The position numbers were made by a program, and so were the translations under genes. From a virus: a DNA stretch of 21,540 nt. Below are positions 19,701-21,540 of the stretch, one piece after another; positions within the stretch are counted from its first letter, which is position 1; every line of letters begins with the position of its first letter. The stretch covers positions 1 through 21,540 of IMG/VR virus record IMGVR_UViG_3300018421_000260; one strand, given 5' to 3'. The notes under the pieces were generated by a model that was not told where the DNA came from, did no database searches, and saw nothing but the letters and a program-made list of their open reading frames with translations.

Positions 19701-21540
19701 TTACAGTTATGTAGATTGGTATGCTTCTGGTTATTCGGTTGATAGCATTATTGATCAAACTGTCACGTATCAATATCAATTAGACACTCTATCGGTAGAT
19801 GTGGGAAAAATTATTAAAGTCACTCTAGCAGATACCGGAGGATGGAAACTTTTTGTAAAAACAAATACAGGATGGGATAATATCGCTACCCAAAACGGAA
19901 CAATACAATTTTCTAGAGCTCTGTATGACTACACAGTTGAAGCATCGGGATTTGCTGGTTTGGACACATATGATGGAAACTTCTTTGACGATGAACCAAC
20001 AATAGAATTAAGAAAAATATTACAGGCATTGAGAGATGATATTTTCATAGGTGATTTATTAGTTGAGTACAATAACATATTTTTTATAGGTTTAAGAAAA
20101 GTTTTAGAAGAACAAATATATGTTGATTGGTTGGCAAAAACATCATTTATAAATGTAACTAACTTTTTAAGACCGTTAGATCAAAGAAAAACTTACAAAA
20201 TTGGAACAGAGAATTATGTGGAATCATACATCAATGAAGTCAAACCTTTCCACACAAAAATTCGAGAATATAAATTGGGTTACACAAAGTTAGACACACA
20301 ACAAGGAACAAATACCGACTTTGATTTACCAGCAATTTATGATGGTTCTGTCATAAGAAACTTATCATTGACAAATGAAGCAGATCTGACATTGTTAAAT
20401 TCTTATCCATACAACGAATGGAAAAACAATTATAAAAAATATGTCAGTTCTATAAGAGTTATCAATGGCGGTTCGGGTTATATAACTGCCCCAACAATCA
20501 CATTGGTGGGCGGCGCGACAACAACCACAGGACCTTTCCAAGTGAACGGATTGAGCCTGTCAGGACCAACATCAGGAACATCAGGATATTTCTATCCGGC
20601 CTATACCGCGGTGGCAGATGCCAATCTAGCAGACTCACAATCGGGTGGCACAGGATTAAGTGATGAATTTACATTCCAGGAATACCCAGGTATAAAATTT
20701 TACATTCCTCAAACTGGTCGATCGGTTTCACAGGCATCAGCGAGTTCTTTATACAACACATATGCGACAGCGGACACACTACAAGCGACTGCTAGGGCAG
20801 TCATATCCGGAGGAAAAGTGACAAGGATCGATGTTTTAACACCGGGATCAAATTACACAGCAACACCAACAGTGGTGATCACCGGCGGCGGCACGAACAA
20901 CAACACTCCGTCATCATCAGCAAAAGCATATGCAGTATTAAAAAATGATGCAGTGAGAGATATAGAAACAACAATTAAATTTGACAGGGTACAAAGAACA
21001 GGAAATGTTTTGATTTGGACCAAGGATACAAGTTATTCTGTTGGTGATCTATTAAGGTATGAGAATGATTTTTACAAAGTTGAAACAGCCTTTACAAGTT
21101 CTATAAAATTTAGCGAAGGATTAAACAACTTAATAAAACTCAGAGGAGATGAATCATACATCACAGCGGCAGAAAGAACATTAGGTCTATACGCACCACA
21201 ATCAGGAATGCCAGGAAACGAGTTATCTCAGGTCATGACAGGAGTGGATTATGGTGGAGTGATGGTCACAGGTTTAGCATTTGACAAATCACAAGGATGG
21301 GACGTTGACGACTGGTATAATCAAACCTGGGACACTTACGGATTGGCACAGAGTGTTAGATTCTACGGTGATGGCAGTACAATCGTATTCAATTTTGAAA
21401 TGGCACCACAACCAACTGATGTCTACACAGTGTATTTCACTGACATCAGTGATTCCACAGTGGGAACTGGTTCTATTATTGCTCAAGCAAATAAAAAACG
21501 TGTGAGACAATTCAAGACAGTGATCAGAGGTGATGGTTCA
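10789..21540 (+). CDS. Giant baseplate/virion structural protein, at least 3,584 residues (runs off the right edge)
   Basis: Hand translation from ATG 10789 stays open to the last base, 3,584 codons with no stop; the C-terminus is outside. AGGG lies 8 nt upstream, inside the gp6 tail, and the start is 2 nt past the gp6 stop. I recognise it as the very large structural protein of marine T4-like phages, from segments such as YREYYWLPEG, RDDILLELEKRIYNN, NWELSAKEFLYWTTQGWAPG, EVWWDLSKVRWIWYEQG and ESYINEVKPFHTKIREY. Parts in order: a cupredoxin-like domain (188-291); a long Tyr/Trp-rich backbone; a WT-GD module (1676-1712); seven FG-GAP repeats (about 2095-2545); more backbone; two Gly-Gly-x-Tyr-Pro repeats (3221-3368); a second WT-GD module (3410-3441). 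It has no signal peptide, and I count only three cysteines. Following gp6, it occupies the position of T4 gene 7 (1,032 residues, wedge initiator), so a gp7-like wedge role with added surface domains is the best inference. Confidence 0.85.
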   Translation, partial: MADSPINSVKNSEVVVDKQGISYRRSIAHLPAFYRTDTNHRFLSSTVDQLIQPGKLERLDGFIGRDYSYTREATDSYIEASSNDRQNYQLEPTVTYTDKDTSSINPEDQVKFTGTYDDYINQIKYLGGNTSDHSRLNSEDVYAWNPAIDYDKLINYREYYWLPEGPNPITISTTGPNAVIDLIVSRNGKSGFVFQNLSNTELNPTITLYKGNTYKFHVDNPGHPFYIMTEPFKGGISVDGSTSLLYNNGVGNNGIDAGTLTFTIPSNAPDILHYQCGNHSAMHGIIKIQAVEETTKIDPEKEIIGTKNYTTHSNVKLSNGMKIKFGSNVIDTTLKPYANREFYVEGVGQSITLTDTTDLLPTGSYSSEVTELYDEVAYADRPYAVSFFRAETPDYITIKRSSIDGNSWSRYNRWFHKSVIEDTATALGYTASLDQDSRAKRPIIEFDSGLILYNHGTKAKKSVSLVDTVTTDVFSEIVNKLGYVIDGVEIQEGMRILIANDKDPLINNKIYKVSFVKVQGQDVTSLNLTEDSDTNPIDGEAVTAEYGRNHQGKTFFYSSSTKKWQTGQNKTKLNQSPLFDLYDSNHVSFSNTTTYPNSTFSGATLFSYKTSDSAVLDSVLGLKVKYKTINNVGDILFTSDLATNSFDYNINNTIYTKSFKTGHTHVQNEYNKHRSQTNWKKLKAKSKQRVVRTFVVTPEEKVFFPIDFYKNSNSLVDLEVTVSVNNNVKKITSDFTLVNGTTNKYIKFNNALNVNDIVLVHASSSAKKIDGKGLYEIPENISINPLNEQISDFTYGQILYHLNDINEKNNEIIGQTPGSSNLRDLPGFRALGGSIIQHQSPLPQAVFSLIDENSNAIRAIEYCSREYQSFKENFLTFNVGTTYNQNAADRVDEILKGMAGEKNNSFPFFYEDMVGYGANVSTRTYTVNDPTIVDYAIDSLFDISKTSNRAVYLYKNDTQLLVGTDYTFSTTDDSVKILTTLSTGDVIKIKDYTDTTGSFIPPTPTKLGMYPKYKPEIIQDNTYIETKNVIVGHDGSKTIAYNDYRDDILLELEKRIYNNCKINHNNNLLKETDVRPSAFMSTSEYTTKEIDDIMSRDFFAWAGKNSVDYQKNNFYDNSNQFTWNYSQSKDTINEQFLPGHWRGIFKLFYDTDRPHIAPWEMLGYSEKPTWWEETYGPAPYTSGNTLLWTDLANGFDNSNNSANARFIRSNLLNYLPVDDTGALKSPVAIGLVSEYTYNGTTSKWKFGDQAPGETAWRRSSQYPFSIIKMLALTKPAKFFGNYLDNSRLIATVEGNLYNSETETIQTLKNVKYHLETITDTITGTTTRYSTAGYQPLVVNYLISQNLDPAKFFYDKMKNLNVQLGYKLGGFTDKDNLKILTDSISPGSTAGSQFIPEENYKLLFRSSNPVESYDYSGVLVELNSATGIDGSTLEGGYKVIGYNTAKPYFDVFLPVKNGKKYLLSSENEQVVAYQIFDNKKTIIPYGTVFKNKQEVVDFLLGYGKYLESRGFIFDKFSNELKEISNWELSAKEFLYWTTQGWAPGSAITLSPGADGFSLETNNSVINKLNDTTGEYSVLNSAGKKIPKSFISTKRIGNTFEMSTKGTLDGIYNVSMNAVQKEHILLFDNITVFSDIIFQLQTGFRQQRLKLIGWKTANWNGDYYAPGFVFDEAYVSMWTANTDYQIGDTVEYNAGFYVAKSNHNAGNEFTAEYWIKKDEKPAPQLIPNFDYKISQFNDFYNLETNNFDESQQGLAQHLIGYQSRTYLDNLFTNDISQYKFYQGFIKEKGTQNAINKLTKAKFYDENIDLNVYPEWMIKSGEFGNLNATQSLQISMPQNTFKNNIQSIEFTNNSLENLNWTKSARVNRNEFYSTPIEYEVANTFDYFDYNQEGYDRKTVQKFPVAGFPRLSDVQHTAFSINDLFNLDITQINNNDLVWIAKKQNNDWDVQRITFANLKIVAVRAVNDNTELEITFDKTHTFSVNDILAIKNSSRDTMNGIYAVSTIPANNKLTFAFDTPEQFISTDILADESTLSIFGLVYKFISVRISSMDNVNSLISYDEYRDDDVTNERPGDIVFVDNENSKWKIYEKTDPYSSNVLSSPTVSANQEFGHRIVSREDGRYIAVSAPQSGQGTVNFFVRRESNSTSTFNLTSSFTTTQGADNTTRLGDSLTMSSDENFVVAGAPQANIRHISDSSIYNDAGLISIYNWNTTTKVYEEQLTITPEQEGSTSIANWNFGWATALAEPIENSTLSTTPKYLFVTVPGHDLDTGSVFLYKWQNTDDSTSWTLTTTLTSTDADAGQRFGHSIAVNDNADIIAIGSKNPETAGKVEIFKRTSENTFIHRQTLTGVSADGSSNDTQFGDSLEMSSDGTTLIVSAPGIDDGVVANTGAVYYYKWNDQSSSETYTLKQTIKLPNTGINNVSFGSTVKINKTGDRLLIGAESFSTPTEMKFDFGATTFDLQDTAIVEKNRSSGATFTATKYDSEFVIDDKLTTTTLSSDDRFGSGLVINDNVILVGSSHDDALSTDGSTVQVDRGTVTVYDYKTKGSYAWKVLETESTLIDNRKIQSSFIFDSSTNKIIDYLNYYDPVKGRILGVADREINFKSEWDPATYNIESTEQLISVDRKQAWGEEHIGEVWWDLSKVRWIWYEQGSQEYKSKNWGRMFPNSSIDIYEWVESTLLPSEWSVRADTPAGLALGISGQPLDNNDQRVTLKQKYNPQSETFVNYYYYWVRNSVFLPELNKQVTERKNSTAYISRVIADPLSSGIKYFGITSSNSLVTLNVKNSLVLNNTVLNINYKNNLNDGDNHTVWKLFKEGDKLDRPTEEIERKWWDSLTGSDIYGNQIPDLSLPLSQRYGNSIRPRQSWYVNRLNAVQEIIQYTNSILTQYQIANSINYKNLDSQDPEPTSTSGEWDTAVDTYADLTYINTNDISGILNVLVRSDEVNSKNLWAVYQWSGTEWNRNKVQTYKTSNYYSYVDWYASGYSVDSIIDQTVTYQYQLDTLSVDVGKIIKVTLADTGGWKLFVKTNTGWDNIATQNGTIQFSRALYDYTVEASGFAGLDTYDGNFFDDEPTIELRKILQALRDDIFIGDLLVEYNNIFFIGLRKVLEEQIYVDWLAKTSFINVTNFLRPLDQRKTYKIGTENYVESYINEVKPFHTKIREYKLGYTKLDTQQGTNTDFDLPAIYDGSVIRNLSLTNEADLTLLNSYPYNEWKNNYKKYVSSIRVINGGSGYITAPTITLVGGATTTTGPFQVNGLSLSGPTSGTSGYFYPAYTAVADANLADSQSGGTGLSDEFTFQEYPGIKFYIPQTGRSVSQASASSLYNTYATADTLQATARAVISGGKVTRIDVLTPGSNYTATPTVVITGGGTNNNTPSSSAKAYAVLKNDAVRDIETTIKFDRVQRTGNVLIWTKDTSYSVGDLLRYENDFYKVETAFTSSIKFSEGLNNLIKLRGDESYITAAERTLGLYAPQSGMPGNELSQVMTGVDYGGVMVTGLAFDKSQGWDVDDWYNQTWDTYGLAQSVRFYGDGSTIVFNFEMAPQPTDVYTVYFTDISDSTVGTGSIIAQANKKRVRQFKTVIRGDGS
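11350..11661 (+). other. Cupredoxin-like domain with type-1 copper ligand set, inside the giant protein
   Basis: Residues about 188-291 read as an eight-strand cupredoxin fold: FVFQNLSN, NPTITLYKGNTYKFHV, GHPFYIMTEP, GTLTFTIPSNAPDILHYQC and HGIIKIQAV. The candidate ligands are His223 (GHPF), then Cys276, His279 and Met282 within YQCGNHSAMHG. Their order and the C-x2-H spacing match plastocyanin-like proteins; the H-x2-M spacing is shorter than plastocyanin's. This is one of only three cysteines in the readable protein. Copper binding and redox activity are inferred; the fold may be purely structural. Confidence 0.65.
15814..15924 (+). other. WT-T-Y-GD module 1 (carbohydrate-binding-like) in the giant protein
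   Basis: Residues 1676-1712 begin WTANTDYQIGDTVEYNAGFY and end with an F-x4-W pair. The arrangement of Trp, Tyr, Gly-Asp, Tyr and a closing Trp resembles small chitin/cellulose-binding domains (CBM5/12 type). The first 20 columns align without gaps to module 2 at 21016-21111. Sugar binding is inferred from pattern only. Confidence 0.45.
17071..18423 (+). repeat. Seven FG-GAP-type protein repeats (predicted seven-bladed beta-propeller)
   Basis: Residues about 2095-2545 of the giant protein contain seven degenerate copies of the FG-GAP pattern (FG-x-S-hydrophobic strand, then SAP/GAP-like turn, then a strand ending xYxW). The leading FG or LG pairs are at residues 2108, 2165, 2235, 2302, 2359, 2422 and 2501, so the spacing is 57-79. 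Clear examples are FGHRIVSREDGRYIAVSAP, LGDSLTMSSDENFVVAGAP and FGDSLEMSSDGTTLIVSAP. Seven copies make a closed integrin-alpha-like propeller. Repeats are seen at protein level only; the DNA has diverged. Confidence 0.75.
20449..20892 (+). repeat. Pair of Gly-x-Gly-Tyr / Pro-Thr repeats flanking an insert in the giant protein
   Basis: Copy 1 (20449-20514, residues 3221-3242) reads SIRVINGGSGYITAPTITLV followed by GG. Copy 2 (20800-20892, residues 3338-3368) has GGKVTRIDVLTPGSNYTATP, then TVVITGGG. Such GSGY-x3-PTV repeats are common in marine phage tail-fibre and structural proteins. The about 95 residues between them are a separate insert containing FTFQEYPGIKFYIPQTG. Confidence 0.55.
21016..21111 (+). 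other. WT-T-Y-GD module 2 (carbohydrate-binding-like) in the giant protein
   Basis: Residues 3410-3441 begin WTKDTSYSVGDLLRYENDFY and share W, T, T, Y, I/V, GD, V/L, Y and FY with module 1 without a gap. The end differs: FTSSIKF follows in place of the closing F-x4-W pair. It lies about 1,730 residues downstream of module 1. Confidence 0.45.

Noticed and set aside
1-21540. tRNA genes, CRISPR arrays, insertion sequences, attachment sites
   Set aside because: I saw no cloverleaf-like segment, no regularly spaced DNA repeats and no transposase or integrase. The sequence is coding almost end to end.

Overview
The window is part of a marine T4-like myovirus genome. All of it appears to be coding except for short gaps. 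The relatives I recognise are the T4-like phages of marine cyanobacteria and SAR11/Pelagibacter. AT-rich composition and the protein motifs point that way, but the sequence does not settle the host. Gene identities rest on protein motifs and gene order read by eye, without database searches.

Left end, minus strand (1-1160): the first 49 codons of a gp47-type recombination nuclease (running off the window) lie just downstream of a gp55-type late-transcription sigma factor. A 133-bp divergent control region (1161-1293) follows. It holds a consensus T4 late promoter octamer (TATAAATA, 1242-1249) facing right and a strong Shine-Dalgarno (SD) sequence for gp55 facing left. So the sigma factor gene is divergent from a promoter of the type it is expected to recognise.

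Rest of the window, plus strand (1294-21540): one tightly packed baseplate gene cluster. In order it encodes a tail-tube cap (gp48 type), a small wedge protein (gp53), a 739-residue probable hub protein, the central spike (gp5-like, no recognisable lysozyme), gp25, an enlarged gp6 wedge protein, and an enormous structural protein. That last one starts at 10789 and is still open at the window end, giving at least 3,584 residues. Gaps are 1-4 nt except 44 nt before gp6. Together these products would build the hub, spike, inner wedge and tube junction of a contractile tail baseplate. The giant protein sits where T4 has gene 7.

The most interesting material is in the giant protein and one translation signal. 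The giant protein carries a cupredoxin-like domain that keeps a full His/Cys/His/Met set of type-1 copper ligands. It also has seven FG-GAP-type repeats that look like a complete seven-bladed propeller, and two matching WT-T-Y-GD modules that resemble small carbohydrate-binding domains. The gp25 start has its SD sequence 25 nt upstream, with a perfect 18-nt A/T palindrome in between. Folding the palindrome would restore a 7-nt spacing, an arrangement reminiscent of the one known for T4 gene 25.

I see no tRNA, CRISPR array, insertion sequence, integrase, attachment site or convincing intrinsic terminator. No gene-free stretch exceeds 133 bp.
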